Positions 34,512 to 45,207 of a stretch of DNA of 64,000 nt are shown piece after piece. Under the pieces are notes generated by a model, which made no database searches, was not told where the DNA came from, and saw only the letters and a list, made by a program, of their open reading frames with translations. A program made the translations under genes and the position numbers. The stretch's first letter is position 1; the number at the start of each line of letters is the position of its first letter. Source of the DNA: Candidatus Symbiobacter mobilis CR (GTDB lineage: Bacteria > Pseudomonadota > Gammaproteobacteria > Burkholderiales > Burkholderiaceae_C); the NCBI RefSeq assembly GCF_000477435.1, contig NC_022576.1, positions 1,736,001-1,800,000 on the forward strand, read 5' to 3'.

Positions 34512-37500
34512 TTAGGCACTTTTCACGCCATCCACTTTTGCTTGGGCTAGTTCTCCCAATGCTCTGCGGTACTCATGGGGGAAGACTTTGACAAACTTGC
34601 GCAAAGAATTTCCCCAATCGGCAAGAAGCTCCGCTGCACGTTGGCTGCCTGTCCATCGATGGTGCTCGGCAATCAACGCCTTGAGCTGCTCTTCGTCGCT
34701 TTTGCCTCGGTGCCAATACTGCTGGCCGAGTATTTGCAATTGCTCCGAAGAGGCCAACGTGCGCTCCAAGGCCACCATAACGGTGTTGCAGCGCGAGGCA
34801 AACTGGCCATCTTCGTCGTAGACGTAGGCAATGCCACCACTCATCCCGGCTGCGAAATTGCGGCCTGTGATGCCCAGTACCACGACCGTTCCGCCGGTCA
34901 TGTACTCGCAGCCATGGTCTCCCGCCCCTTCGACGACCGCTGATGCCCCCGACAGCCGTACCGCAAAGCGCTCCCCGGCAACGCCCCGGAAGAAGGCTTC
35001 GCCACTGGTGGCGCCAAATAGAACCGTGTTCCCCACGATGATGTTGCTGTGCGCTGCCCCCTGGAATTCGGCGCTGGGTCGAACGACCACCCGACCGCCG
35101 CACAAGCCTTTGCCGGTGTAGTCATTCGCATCGCCCTCGACGACCAGCGTGATGCCCTTGGTCAGGAATGCGCCGAAGGATTGGCCCGCAGTCCCGCGAA
35201 AGGTCACGTGGATCGTGTCATCCGGCAGTCCCTCCGGATGCTTGCGAATCACCGCGCCGGACAGCATGGCCCCTGTAGAACGATGCACATTGCGCAACGG
35301 AAGCGCCAAGGTGACGCGCTCTCCGTTGTCGATGGCGCGCTGCGCCGATTGCATCAGCTCTTGGTCCAGGGCGCGATCCAGGCCGTGTTCCTGCTCTTCG
35401 ACGTGGTAGCGGGGCACATCGACGGGGGCCTGCGGCTGCGCAAGCAATCTGCTGAAATCCAGCCCTTGCGACTTCCAATGCCCGATCCCGGCGCGCATAT
35501 CGAGCAAATCGGAGCGCCCAATGAGGTCGTCGAATTTGCGGATGCCCAACGAGGCCATGATCTGGCGCACTTCTTCCGCAACGAAGAAAAAGTAGTTGAC
35601 CACGTGTTCCGGTTTGCCGGAGAACTTTCGCCGCAACACGGGGTCCTGGGTAGCGACCCCCACTGGGCAGGTGTTGAGATGGCACTTGCGCATCATGACG
35701 CAGCCTTCGACGACGAGCGGCGCTGTGGCAAAGCCGAATTCGTCCGCGCCGAGCAAGGCCGCGATCACCACATCGCGCCCTGTCTTCATTTGGCCGTCGG
35801 CCTGCACGCGGATCCGCCCACGCAGGCGATTGAGCACCAAGGTTTGTTGGGTTTCCGCGAGTCCGATTTCCCAGGGGCTGCCGCAATGCTTGATCGATGA
35901 CCAGGGAGACGCCCCCGTTCCACCGTCATAGCCAGCAATGACCAAGTGATCCGCCTTGCATTTGGCAACCCCCGCAGCGACGGTGCCCACGCCGATCTCG
36001 GATACCAGCTTGACACTGATGGCGGCATGGGGAGCGACATTTTTGAGATCGTGAATCAATTGCGCCAAATCCTCGATCGAATAAATGTCATGGTGCGGCG
36101 GCGGAGAAATCAACCCTACACCCGGTACGGAATGCCGCAATTTGCCGATGTACGCCGATACCTTGCCACCGGGCAATTGGCCCCCTTCCCCCGGTTTGGC
36201 GCCCTGGGCCATCTTGATCTGGATCTGGTCTGCGCTGGCCAGGTATTCCGCTGTGACGCCGAAACGACCCGACGCCACCTGCTTGATGCGCGAGCGCAGG
36301 CTGTCCCCTTCTTGCAGGGGCAAATCGACTTCGACCACGTCTGCGCCGACGATGCCTTTGAGCGTGTCCCCCGCTTGAATTGGAATGCCCTGCTGTTCCT
36401 TGCGGTAGCGTGCGGGGTCTTCTCCCCCTTCCCCGGTATTGCTTTTGCCCCCAATGCGATTCATGGCCACAGCCAAGGTCGCGTGCGCTTCGGTCGAAAT
36501 CGACCCCAAAGACATGGCACCGGTGGCAAAACGGCGGACGATGGACTGTGCTGGTTCCACTTCTTCCAAGGGAATGGCACGCGCAGGATCGACCTGGAAC
36601 TCGAAAAGCCCCCGCAAGGTCATCTGTCTGCGGGTTTGGTCGTTGATGATTCGCGCATATTCCTGGTAGGTTTCCCACTTGTTGGCGCGGGTGCTGTGCT
36701 GGAGTTTGGCGATGGCATCCGGCGTCCACATGTGCTCTTCGCCACGCGCACGCCAAGCGTAATCGCCGCCACTATCGAGATGCCTGGACGCAGGCAGCTT
36801 GGCGGCAAAGGCACTGCGATGCATGCGCAACGCTTCTTCCCCGATGCCAAAAACGGAGACCCCCTCGACCCTGCTCGGCGTGCCGGTGAAGTACTTGTCA
36901 ACGGTCTCGCTCGTCAATCCAATGGCCTCGAAGAGCTGGGCGCCACAGTAGCTCATGTACGTGGAAACCCCCATCTTCGACATGACTTTGGCCAACCCTT
37001 TGCCTACCGCCTTGATGTAGTTGCCCAGCACTTTGGCCGGTTCGGGGGACTGGGGCAGGGTCGGAGCCAGTTGTGCCAGGGTTTCCAACGCCAAATAGGG
37101 ATGAATGGCTTCCGCGCCATAGCCAGCCAATACGGCGTAGTGGTGGACTTCCCTGGCCGATCCTGTTTCCACGACCAAGCCAGCCAAGGTCCGCATACCC
37201 TGGCGCACCAAGTGTTGATGGATAGCCGACAAGGCCAGCAATGCCGGAATCGCCACCCGGGTGGCCTCCACGCCACGGTCACTGATGATCAGGATGTTGT
37301 GGCCTGCGCGAATCGCATCGACGGCTTGCGCGCACAACGAAGCCAATCGCGCCTCAATCCCCGCAGCGCCCCATTCGACGGGGTACGTGATATCGACCAC
37401 ACAACTGCGGAATTTGCCCTGTGTGTGCGAGTCGATAGTGCGCAGCAATTGCATTTCCGCAAAACCCAAAATGGGTTGCGACAGCTCCAGACGCAGAGGA

Positions 37501-39203
37501 GGATTGACCTGGTTGATATCCAGGAGATTGGGCTTGGGGCCAACAAAAGTGACCAAGCTCATCACAATAGATTCGCGTATCGGATCGATAGGCGGGTTTG
37601 TGACTTGCGCAAACAATTGCGTGAAGTAGTTGTACAGAGGCTTCGGACGATCCGACAGCACGGCCAATGGGCTGTCATTCCCCATCGACCCCACAGGTTC
37701 CTCGGCATTCGTCGCCATGGGGAGCATGAGGAACCGGAGATCTTCCTCCGTCATGCCAAATGCCTGCTGCAATTCCAACAAGGAACCCGCGTGCTCGGCA
37801 AGTGCCGGGACTTCCATCGGCTTGGCAAGATACTCAATACGGACGCGAAGGTTTTCAATCCACTGTTTGTATGGCTTGCTATGCGCAAGCGAGGCCTTGA
37901 TTTCGTCGTTCTCGATGAATCGACCCAATTCCAGGTCGATCATGAACATCTTTCCGGGCTGGAGTCTCCACTTCCGCACCACCTTCGATTCCAGAAAAGG
38001 CAAGACTCCAGACTCCGAAGCCAACACCACCAGATCGTCACTGGTCACCCAATACCTCGATGGTCGCAGGCCATTGCGATCCAGCGTGGCGCCGATCTGC
38101 CTGCCATCGGTGAACACGATGCTTGCCGGACCATCCCAGGGTTCAAGCATCGAGGCGTGGTACTCATAAAACGCCTTGCGACGCTCGTCCATCGCAGTGT
38201 GCTGTTCCCATGGCTCCGGGATCATCATCATCATGGCCTGACTAAGTGGGTAGCCAGCCATGGTAAGCAATTCCAGGCAATTGTCGAAAATGGCCGTATC
38301 GGATTGCGTGGGATAACTGATGGGATACAGCTTTTGCAAATCCGCACCCAAAACGGGGGACGACATCACCCCTTCCCGCGCCCGCATCCAATTGAAATTG
38401 CCACGTACCGTATTGATTTCGCCATTGTGGGCGATATACCGGTAGGGATGCGCGAGCGGCCATTCCGGGAATGTATTGGTGGAAAACCGTTGGTGAACCA
38501 GCCCCAGTGCAGAAATGCAGCGCGGATCGCGCAAATCCAGGTAATAGGTTCCCACTTGAGAAGCCAAAAGCAAGCCTTTGTAGACCACGGTTCTCGTGGA
38601 CATACTGGCTACGTAATACTCTTGACCATGGTGTAACTGCAATCCACGAATGCGGGTACTCGCGGTTTTGCGGATCACATAGAGTTTGCGCTCCAAAGCA
38701 TCCTGGACGATGACATCGTTGCCCCGGCCAATGAAGAGCTGGCGTATGACAGGCTCCTTGGCGCGCACCACGGGGGACATCGGCATTTCGCGGTCAATGG
38801 GCACATCCCTCCAGCCTAAAACGACTTGCCCTTCTTCCTTGACGGCACGCTCCAATTCTTGCTCGCAAGCCAGGCGCGAGGCATTTTCCTTGGGCAGAAA
38901 AATCATTCCCACCCCGTATTCACCCGGTGGCGGGAGTGCAATACCCTGGCTTTGCAAATCCTGCCGGTACAAGTCATCGGGAACCTGGATCAGGATACCA
39001 GCCCCATCGCCCATCAGCTTGTCTGCCCCTACAGCACCGCGATGATCCAGATTTTCCAGAATCTTCAGGGCATTGGTAATGATGTCATGGGACTTGTTCC
39101 CTCGAATGTGGGCAACAAAACCTACGCCGCAGGAGTCGTGTTCGTTGTGTGGGTCGTACAAACCGTGTTTTTGGGAATACTGAGTTTCTGCTGAAAAGGT
39201 CAT
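34512..39203 (-). CDS. gltB: Glutamate synthase (NADPH), large subunit
   Basis: GltB (1563 residues) transfers the amide of glutamine to 2-oxoglutarate. The N-terminal nucleophile Cys25 ([15 protein letters not shown]) is preceded by a 24-residue propeptide to be removed. The glutaminase domain runs to about residue 430, with the FMN/2-oxoglutarate synthase domain near 860-1240 ([48 protein letters not shown], and the cluster [13 protein letters not shown]). The C-terminal beta-helix (about 1300-1530) contains repeated G-GG patterns. Length matches other proteobacteria. It is first in the gltBD operon; repeats upstream may be operators. Confidence 0.98.
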   Translation of the reverse strand: MTFSAETQYSQKHGLYDPHNEHDSCGVGFVAHIRGNKSHDIITNALKILENLDHRGAVGADKLMGDGAGILIQVPDDLYRQDLQSQGIALPPPGEYGVGMIFLPKENASRLACEQELERAVKEEGQVVLGWRDVPIDREMPMSPVVRAKEPVIRQLFIGRGNDVIVQDALERKLYVIRKTASTRIRGLQLHHGQEYYVASMSTRTVVYKGLLLASQVGTYYLDLRDPRCISALGLVHQRFSTNTFPEWPLAHPYRYIAHNGEINTVRGNFNWMRAREGVMSSPVLGADLQKLYPISYPTQSDTAIFDNCLELLTMAGYPLSQAMMMMIPEPWEQHTAMDERRKAFYEYHASMLEPWDGPASIVFTDGRQIGATLDRNGLRPSRYWVTSDDLVVLASESGVLPFLESKVVRKWRLQPGKMFMIDLELGRFIENDEIKASLAHSKPYKQWIENLRVRIEYLAKPMEVPALAEHAGSLLELQQAFGMTEEDLRFLMLPMATNAEEPVGSMGNDSPLAVLSDRPKPLYNYFTQLFAQVTNPPIDPIRESIVMSLVTFVGPKPNLLDINQVNPPLRLELSQPILGFAEMQLLRTIDSHTQGKFRSCVVDITYPVEWGAAGIEARLASLCAQAVDAIRAGHNILIISDRGVEATRVAIPALLALSAIHQHLVRQGMRTLAGLVVETGSAREVHHYAVLAGYGAEAIHPYLALETLAQLAPTLPQSPEPAKVLGNYIKAVGKGLAKVMSKMGVSTYMSYCGAQLFEAIGLTSETVDKYFTGTPSRVEGVSVFGIGEEALRMHRSAFAAKLPASRHLDSGGDYAWRARGEEHMWTPDAIAKLQHSTRANKWETYQEYARIINDQTRRQMTLRGLFEFQVDPARAIPLEEVEPAQSIVRRFATGAMSLGSISTEAHATLAVAMNRIGGKSNTGEGGEDPARYRKEQQGIPIQAGDTLKGIVGADVVEVDLPLQEGDSLRSRIKQVASGRFGVTAEYLASADQIQIKMAQGAKPGEGGQLPGGKVSAYIGKLRHSVPGVGLISPPPHHDIYSIEDLAQLIHDLKNVAPHAAISVKLVSEIGVGTVAAGVAKCKADHLVIAGYDGGTGASPWSSIKHCGSPWEIGLAETQQTLVLNRLRGRIRVQADGQMKTGRDVVIAALLGADEFGFATAPLVVEGCVMMRKCHLNTCPVGVATQDPVLRRKFSGKPEHVVNYFFFVAEEVRQIMASLGIRKFDDLIGRSDLLDMRAGIGHWKSQGLDFSRLLAQPQAPVDVPRYHVEEQEHGLDRALDQELMQSAQRAIDNGERVTLALPLRNVHRSTGAMLSGAVIRKHPEGLPDDTIHVTFRGTAGQSFGAFLTKGITLVVEGDANDYTGKGLCGGRVVVRPSAEFQGAAHSNIIVGNTVLFGATSGEAFFRGVAGERFAVRLSGASAVVEGAGDHGCEYMTGGTVVVLGITGRNFAAGMSGGIAYVYDEDGQFASRCNTVMVALERTLASSEQLQILGQQYWHRGKSDEEQLKALIAEHHRWTGSQRAAELLADWGNSLRKFVKVFPHEYRRALGELAQAKVDGVKSA

Positions 39204-39244
39204 GACACGATTCCTACTTGGAATTCAACAATGATTCGATATGT

Positions 39245-39279
39245 TCCATCATGTAATCAGAATGGACCGTCCATCATGT
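39245..39279. promoter_or_regulatory. Repeated motif and palindrome upstream of gltB
   Basis: TCCATCATGT occurs twice, at 39245-39254 and 39270-39279, 25 bp apart. Between them is a perfect palindrome ATGGAC-C-GTCCAT (39262-39274). The block lies 42-76 bp before the gltB start, in promoter position, and could bind a regulator of ammonia assimilation. The regulator is unknown. Confidence 0.35.
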
Positions 39280-39294
39280 TACTACACGAAGTTC

Positions 39295-39330
39295 AAAAAA
39301 AACCCCGGCTTCCTTTTCAGGCAGCCGGGG
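39295..39330 (-). terminator. Rho-independent terminator of the GH17 gene
   Basis: Read on the minus strand, the stem CCCCGGCT ... AGCCGGGG (arms 39323-39330 and 39303-39310, loop of 12) is followed by eight T. It lies 110 bp after the GH17 stop and before the gltB promoter region, separating the two units. Confidence 0.85.
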
Positions 39331-39439
39331 CGGGGTGCCTCGGAATCCAGTCAGCAAACCGTCTGAGTCCTATCAGTTATAGAAATACTTAAGGACTATA
39401 CCTTGACTACTCCTGACTGGAAGCAAACTCCAATGCTCC

Positions 39440-41179
39440 TCACTGGCCAGTAGGCGAGTAAGACACTTTTTCGATATAGATCTTTGGTAATGCAGTACCC
39501 AGCCCACTCTGGAATCCAGCAATCATGAAGGGATGCAAGACCCAATTGGAGTTTTGTAGGAATTCTTTGAGGGGTATCGAAACATCCACCCACTGTCCAG
39601 AATTTACGAATCCATATTTTCCACTCGTCAGTGCAATGCAGTTTTGCGATTCCAATGCATCCCTGTTATTCGTGATCGCCCCGACGCATAGACTTCCAGA
39701 ATAGGTAGTCTTGACCCTGAACTTCAGGGTACCAGTGGCATACATATCCGCGACATCATGGAGGGCATCCCCACTCTCGGTATGGCTAGGATCATCTGCG
39801 AGAAGGGATGCACCCCATCCCCAATTCTGATCTGCCACGGGACTGATAGTCCAGACACCACTACTATCCACCTCGCCTACGGACTTGTCCCACGTAATAG
39901 GAATAATCGTATTTTGAGTCACAACTGGAAATACCTGCCATTCTCCTTGGGAGTGTTTGGAAATTTGTTTGGCTGCATTGAGATCCACCCAGCTCACAGA
40001 AGTACCCGAAACCTTTTCCACAGCGTTGCTGTCAAAAATCCCAAAATAATCGTCGCCAAAAACAGTACTACCGCCGGTCGTATATTGCTGCTTCCAAGGT
40101 TCATCGAACGAAGAAAACCAAACCACGTTAACGCCATTTTTTTCCTGCCAAGATTGCACTTTTTCGCGGTACATCGCTTGGTTCGCCGTTGACGCCATAA
40201 ATGAAAGCGCACGATAGACAGTAACGTTGTGATCTTTAAAATCTTCACCACTGGATTTCCATCCCGTTTCCCCGACGATGATGGGCATGTGCGACAACTC
40301 TCGTGCGTCCAAGTAAGCGCGAGTCTTCTCGTAGTGCGTATCAAGCACTGCCACGGCCGCATCCATCATGGCCGCAGCTCGTTGCTGTTCGGGCACCCCA
40401 GTTTGGCGCCAATCCCACAGTTCCCCGATAGGAGCATTGAAAGTGGCCACCGCATCCCACATGGGATACGTATGAATGGAAACAAAATCCACTGCGGAGA
40501 GTACCAAATTCGGCATATTCATCTGATACTCCATTTTTTTGGTTCCGCCATCGTATGATGCTTCGTTTGCGTAAAAAGCCCAGTCATCGCTCGTAGTCAC
40601 AGGCTGCACAATACCATTTCTAACCATTTTCAGGTATCGAACCATTTGTGCTGGGTCAATAGCATTGGAAGATTGGTTTTTCAAATTTTCATTACCAACA
40701 CTAACCGCTACAACGATACCACTATAACGTTTTGCAAGATCAATCGCAGATTGCAGCTCCAGCAAATTATTTTGCACTGCTGCTTGTTTGTCCTCCTCAC
40801 TAGCCATTTCTTTTGCAAGATTGGCACCAAGCATTACCTTGAGTCCCAACTTATTTTCAGAAATAACCTTGAGAATCAATTCCCCAACATGTCTAGAACT
40901 ATATAAACGAATGAGTTGGAATCCACTTTGCTGTAGTTTCTGCAAGTCTGCTACAACAATATCTTCACGCAAATCCTGCTCTGGAGATGGTAACTCTCCC
41001 TTTTCTGCATTTCGATAAGGGGAATAAGCAATTGCCTTCAGCTCGGAAAAATTCGCTGGCAATGTCCGCAATGGTGTCCGAAGCGTTGGCGCATACCCCC
41101 CTCCCCCGCAGGAAACCAAAGTCAGCGACACCATGGCAAAAGCCACGATGCGAATAAAGTGAATCAAATAGTGCTTCAT
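39440..41179 (-). CDS. GH17-type beta-1,3-glucanase lipoprotein
   Basis: The 579-residue protein has a lipoprotein signal (IVAFAMVSLTLVSCGGGG, lipobox Cys24) and a GH17-like TIM barrel: LKAIAYSPYRNAE near the N-terminus, DLQKLQQSGFQLIRLYSS, VVAVSVGNENLKNQ with the general acid Glu (about residue 178), VDFVSIHTYPMWD, and MPIIVGETGWKSSG with the nucleophile Glu (about 305). The last ~190 residues form a beta-rich carbohydrate-binding-like module. GH17 enzymes hydrolyse or transglycosylate beta-1,3-glucans. It follows the outer-membrane barrel gene by 63 bp on the same strand. Its DNA is visibly richer in AT than the flanking housekeeping genes. Confidence 0.82.
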   Translation of the reverse strand: MKHYLIHFIRIVAFAMVSLTLVSCGGGGYAPTLRTPLRTLPANFSELKAIAYSPYRNAEKGELPSPEQDLREDIVVADLQKLQQSGFQLIRLYSSRHVGELILKVISENKLGLKVMLGANLAKEMASEEDKQAAVQNNLLELQSAIDLAKRYSGIVVAVSVGNENLKNQSSNAIDPAQMVRYLKMVRNGIVQPVTTSDDWAFYANEASYDGGTKKMEYQMNMPNLVLSAVDFVSIHTYPMWDAVATFNAPIGELWDWRQTGVPEQQRAAAMMDAAVAVLDTHYEKTRAYLDARELSHMPIIVGETGWKSSGEDFKDHNVTVYRALSFMASTANQAMYREKVQSWQEKNGVNVVWFSSFDEPWKQQYTTGGSTVFGDDYFGIFDSNAVEKVSGTSVSWVDLNAAKQISKHSQGEWQVFPVVTQNTIIPITWDKSVGEVDSSGVWTISPVADQNWGWGASLLADDPSHTESGDALHDVADMYATGTLKFRVKTTYSGSLCVGAITNNRDALESQNCIALTSGKYGFVNSGQWVDVSIPLKEFLQNSNWVLHPFMIAGFQSGLGTALPKIYIEKVSYSPTGQ

Positions 41180-41242
41180 AAGTCAAATAATCTTCAGGTA
41201 TCTGGAAAACAATCCGTGGGTGATCCGTGGGAAGGCCAAGGC

Positions 41243-42637
41243 TTAGAAGCCCCAGACAACACCAGCGGTGTACCAATTACTATCTCGCGTAATGCGGGAA
41301 TCGGAGTAATTCAAGCCTTCGTTACTACCCAGTGACATGGGCGTAAGACCTAGCCGAGCGTAATGCACTGCCCCGGTCTGAAAAGTCAACTTGACTTTGT
41401 TTCCCAAGTCGTATTCCATACCGAATCCACCGACCAAAGAAGAATTGCTTTGTCCTCTTTCGCTGGGGTTGTCTGTGCTGGCTGCCCCGAGGTACACCAA
41501 TCCACCCATCGTCGTCCATCGCCCGGAAACATGCTTAAAGCCGAGCATCAGGTCCACGGAATTGGCGCCATAGCCTGGGAATTTTTTTCCATCGGCATAG
41601 GTCACATCGCTCCAGTCGACATTGAACATATTGTTCCAGCCTGCCGGATTCGTAGTGACGGCCACTGCATCCACACCACTCCAAGTATTGCGGCGCACGG
41701 CCCCCATCAACTCCGTCGCTTTGTCAAGTTCGTACCGCGCCATAAGCATGGTGATGCCTTGGCTTGCTTCCACCAAATCTGGATTGTTTCCGTCGGCATT
41801 GAACGGCGTAAGCCCCCGGAATGGACCCTGCCCCCAAGCAGTTGGGGTGCCGTTGCGTGTGGTTTGGTATATCCCTTCGAAAAGCCAATTTCCCTGTTTG
41901 TATTGTCCGTAGACTTCCAGGAAATGGGGAGTGTGTACCTTGAAGTTGCGATTGCCACGGTCGTATGTGAACTCCAGGGTCATCGTTCCCTTGGCAACGT
42001 CTACCGTAGGCGCGGTATAGCGAATAGCATTGGTCAACATGCCATATCCAGCGCCTGTCGCACTCAGCGGGCCAGAAAGAGAAGAATCATTACCCATGGC
42101 ATCGGAACGGCTCCAAGCCTGGGTCATCATGTGACCAATTTGCCACTTACCAAAGTCGTCATGGTTCAAGGCAATGAGTTTCTTGTACCAGTATCCCGTC
42201 CAACTAGACCCCATATTGGGTACATCAATTTCGCCATTGCGCCAACGCTGGCTGATGACCGCCCCCAATTTGTACCCCCGACCGAGGGGATACCACGCTG
42301 CCAATTCTGGGTGGATTTGCGTGAATGTGGTACCGACAGAATGGAATTCCCGCCCCGGGATCACCGCATCAGACCATGGCGTCTCTTTGGACTGCCCCGG
42401 AATCCACTGGCAGTCTGCGCAGTAATTGCTACGCATCCCCAGCCGTATTTCGGCGAACCCCCCGAAGACAAACATTCCGTCTGGCCCAAAGGTGGTGTAA
42501 GCGCCTGCGGTGGAAGTCGTCAACAACAACGCGGCAAGCGATGCGAGTCGTTGAGTGCGTACGGCCCGTTTTGTACCGGTCGAAGCTGGCGTGAGCGACC
42601 CGGCGGGTCGGTGCTGAGTTCTTGCGTTGGTGTGCAT
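41243..42637 (-). CDS. Outer-membrane beta-barrel protein of the glucan cluster
   Basis: The 464-residue protein starts at ATG 42637 with a signal peptide (RLASLAALLLTTSTAGA), preceded by a long basic N-region. The mature part alternates hydrophobic and polar residues with many aromatic girdle residues, ends in VVWGF (terminal Phe), and reads like a 16- to 18-stranded porin; I recognise no exact family. FGPDGMFVFGGFAEIRLGM starts the barrel. In this position it probably lets oligoglucans through the outer membrane. It is divergent from the GH81 gene and upstream of the GH17 gene. Confidence 0.7.
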   Translation of the reverse strand: MHTNARTQHRPAGSLTPASTGTKRAVRTQRLASLAALLLTTSTAGAYTTFGPDGMFVFGGFAEIRLGMRSNYCADCQWIPGQSKETPWSDAVIPGREFHSVGTTFTQIHPELAAWYPLGRGYKLGAVISQRWRNGEIDVPNMGSSWTGYWYKKLIALNHDDFGKWQIGHMMTQAWSRSDAMGNDSSLSGPLSATGAGYGMLTNAIRYTAPTVDVAKGTMTLEFTYDRGNRNFKVHTPHFLEVYGQYKQGNWLFEGIYQTTRNGTPTAWGQGPFRGLTPFNADGNNPDLVEASQGITMLMARYELDKATELMGAVRRNTWSGVDAVAVTTNPAGWNNMFNVDWSDVTYADGKKFPGYGANSVDLMLGFKHVSGRWTTMGGLVYLGAASTDNPSERGQSNSSLVGGFGMEYDLGNKVKLTFQTGAVHYARLGLTPMSLGSNEGLNYSDSRITRDSNWYTAGVVWGF

Positions 42638-42847
42638 GGCTAGAGGTAGAAAAGAACCGCACTGTGGATCTGCTACCGGCCCGGAGCGATCCGGAAACGG
42701 CGACAAGCACCTTGCAGCACTGGGTGACGAAAGCACGCACCGAAGCGTATCAATTAGAGGAACTGACCTGCTTAGTCTAAAAGGCGCAGCAGAACCAGCA
42801 ACAGATATCCTTTTTGGGCCCAAACCCTGGGAAAGATACCGTGACTA

Positions 42848-42853
42848 TATAAT
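42848..42853 (+). promoter_or_regulatory. -10 box for the GH81-GH16 operon
   Basis: A perfect TATAAT in CTATATAATGCTCC is 57 bp before the GH81 start, with ribosome binding site AAGGA next to the ATG. No good -35 is found at 16-18 bp, which would fit an activator-dependent promoter. The 272-bp divergent gap shows no further gene. Confidence 0.5.
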
Positions 42854-42909
42854 GCTCCGGTGTGCATCCTTGCTCATTATAGGCACCCATCCAACAAGGA
42901 ATTGACGAT

Positions 42910-45207
42910 ATGCGCCACAACCAAGCACTCCGGCTGACTTCCCTGCTACCCTCTCTGTTCGCGCTGCTGGCTTTTGCCATGTCCAGCGTCGCCATGGCGC
43001 AAGTTATGCCCAAAACAGCCCAGTTGGGTGAGGGTGTGATGCACCTGGTTCCCAAAAAGGGGGATCGCCCTGTGCCCAAGGCGAATCTCCGAACCGACGA
43101 CATTCTGTCGATGGCTGCGCCAACGGCGCAGTGGTATACCGCGTTGATGTTCCACAAGGAACCCGAAGTTTTGTACGCCATGCCTCTTGCCGTCAAGGCA
43201 ACTCCGAGGGGCGTTGAGGTATCTCTGCCTAGCAAGAATGTGGTTCCCTCGCCACGCAGGGATGTCGAGATTCACTACCTACACAAGCCCACATTGCTGC
43301 TGGCGCCTGCAAATTTCGAGCCTGGCCAATCCAAGCTGGCCAAGGTTCGTGACTGGTCCATTGATGTGTCGATGGATAGGAACGAAAACCACTTCCGGTT
43401 CACGCTTGCACATGGGCATCCCTATGTTTCCTTTCATTTGTCCAGCGGTGACGTACGTTTGACGCTGGCCGAGGAAGGGTACCGGATTGCTGGCGCAACG
43501 CCCGCGCACGTGTTGCCTTTGCGTGTCTCCGGCAAGCCCTATGCGGTCTTTGCGCCGACTGGCACGGAGTGGGTGAAGGAGTCTCCGACGGAATGGCGAG
43601 GCAAGCTGCCCAAGGGCAAAGGGTATTTCTCTGTCGCCGGGATGCCTGATGACCGTGCCGAAACGCTGGCGCTGTTCACCAAACACGCTTATGCGTTCAT
43701 CGATGACACCCGCGTCGATTGGAAGGTCGATCTGGATCGCAGCAAGGTACTCACGACGTTTACAGCCGTGACGAAAACCATGGAAGGTGCAGATCACGGC
43801 CCCTTGCTGGGGTTGTATCCGCACCAATGGTTCCGCAATCATCTCGTACAGGGCAGCCTCGGTGCATCCTATGACACGATTCGCGGTGCCATCAAATTGC
43901 TGCCTGCGGCGCAGTTTCAGACCGAGTTGACCTACAACGGTTTCGTTCCCTACTGGCCTGGCGTCTCGGAATCGCCACATTTGAGCGATCTGCAGGAGGT
44001 CATGGGCCTCGACCTCCGTCGTGCACGCAAGATGTTGCTGGAGGAAGGCAAAGGCCCCTACTGGCAAGGAAAGTGCCTCCACCGCATCCTAAAGATGATG
44101 GAGGTTTTCGAGCAACAGGGCGATATGCAAGGGCGCGACAAGTTGCTTGCCATAGCCAAAGAGCGGGCTGCGGAATGGTTCCGGGGTGAAGGCAAGTCGT
44201 ATTTCCTTTGGGATTCATCACAAGGCGCCATCGCCAGCTACCCTGAGGAGTACTACTTCGTCGAGCAGATGAATGACCACCATTTCGTCTATGGATACTG
44301 GATTCGCGTAGCTGCGGACATCGCCCTGCGCGATCCTTCCTGGATTGCCAAGGATAAATGGGGCAGCATGATCGACATCCTGGTGCGCGATATTGCAACG
44401 CTGGAGCGCAATGGCACCGATTTCCCCTTCCTGCGGAATTTCGACCCCTACGAAGGGCATTCCTGGGCTGCGGGTATTCCTCAGGATCCTTTTGGCAGCA
44501 ACCAAGAATCCTCTTCCGAGGCAGTCAACGCATGGGCGGCCTTGATTCTTTGGGGGGAAATCACTGGCAATACCAAGCTGCGCGATGCGGGCATTTATCT
44601 CTACACCAATGAAATCAACTCCCTGTCACACTATTGGTTTGACCTGTACGGTCAGGTTTTTGCTCCCGAATACAAGAGCGCCGAAGCCAGCATTGTCTTT
44701 GCCGGAAAGTATGTACACAACACGTGGTGGACGTCAGAGCCTCGGCAAATCAAAGGGATCAATTTCCTTCCCATCACCACTGCATCCACTTATCTGGGAC
44801 GCGATCCGCAGTACATCAAGCGCAGCCTGGGAACGTTGGAAGCCGAATCCAAAATCTACAAGGATCGTGGGTTCAACGTCGATCCCCCCGATATGTGGCA
44901 AGATATTTTTGCGCAAACCATGGCGCTGGCCGATCCTGACGAAGGACTCAAGTGGTGGAACAAGTGGGGAACGTATGAGTTGGGGGATACCCGCACCCAT
45001 GCCTTGCATTACATGCTGAGCCTCCAGGCAATGGGTACGCCAGATTTCGAGGTCACTGCCAACACGGTGTTCTACAGTGTTTTCAAAGACAAAGAGGGGA
45101 AAAGAACCTACTTGGCATTCAATGCTGGTTCTGCGCCGATCGAAGTGAAGTTCAGCGATGGGCAAACCATGACGGTAGCCCCTGGAACTTTGGAAAAGAA
45201 AAAGTGA
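42910..45207 (+). CDS. GH81 endo-beta-1,3-glucanase, secreted
   Basis: The 765-residue protein has a signal peptide (LFALLAFAMSSVAMA). GH81 hallmarks are plain: NDHHFVYGYWIRVAADIAL (about 455-475), LRNFDPYEGHSWAAGIPQDP and GSNQESSSEAVNAWAALILWG with the proposed catalytic Glu pair (about 535-550). The N-terminal beta-sandwich (residues 60-290) and the (alpha/alpha)6 barrel are of normal length. GH81 enzymes cut beta-1,3-glucans such as laminarin, curdlan or callose endo-wise. It overlaps the GH16 gene by 1 bp. Confidence 0.93.
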   Translation: MRHNQALRLTSLLPSLFALLAFAMSSVAMAQVMPKTAQLGEGVMHLVPKKGDRPVPKANLRTDDILSMAAPTAQWYTALMFHKEPEVLYAMPLAVKATPRGVEVSLPSKNVVPSPRRDVEIHYLHKPTLLLAPANFEPGQSKLAKVRDWSIDVSMDRNENHFRFTLAHGHPYVSFHLSSGDVRLTLAEEGYRIAGATPAHVLPLRVSGKPYAVFAPTGTEWVKESPTEWRGKLPKGKGYFSVAGMPDDRAETLALFTKHAYAFIDDTRVDWKVDLDRSKVLTTFTAVTKTMEGADHGPLLGLYPHQWFRNHLVQGSLGASYDTIRGAIKLLPAAQFQTELTYNGFVPYWPGVSESPHLSDLQEVMGLDLRRARKMLLEEGKGPYWQGKCLHRILKMMEVFEQQGDMQGRDKLLAIAKERAAEWFRGEGKSYFLWDSSQGAIASYPEEYYFVEQMNDHHFVYGYWIRVAADIALRDPSWIAKDKWGSMIDILVRDIATLERNGTDFPFLRNFDPYEGHSWAAGIPQDPFGSNQESSSEAVNAWAALILWGEITGNTKLRDAGIYLYTNEINSLSHYWFDLYGQVFAPEYKSAEASIVFAGKYVHNTWWTSEPRQIKGINFLPITTASTYLGRDPQYIKRSLGTLEAESKIYKDRGFNVDPPDMWQDIFAQTMALADPDEGLKWWNKWGTYELGDTRTHALHYMLSLQAMGTPDFEVTANTVFYSVFKDKEGKRTYLAFNAGSAPIEVKFSDGQTMTVAPGTLEKKK

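Noticed and set aside
35946..38636. Open frame of 896 codons on the plus strand
   Set aside because: It is an antisense shadow of gltB, whose protein has full family motifs. No ribosome binding site or recognisable domain is seen in the antisense frame.
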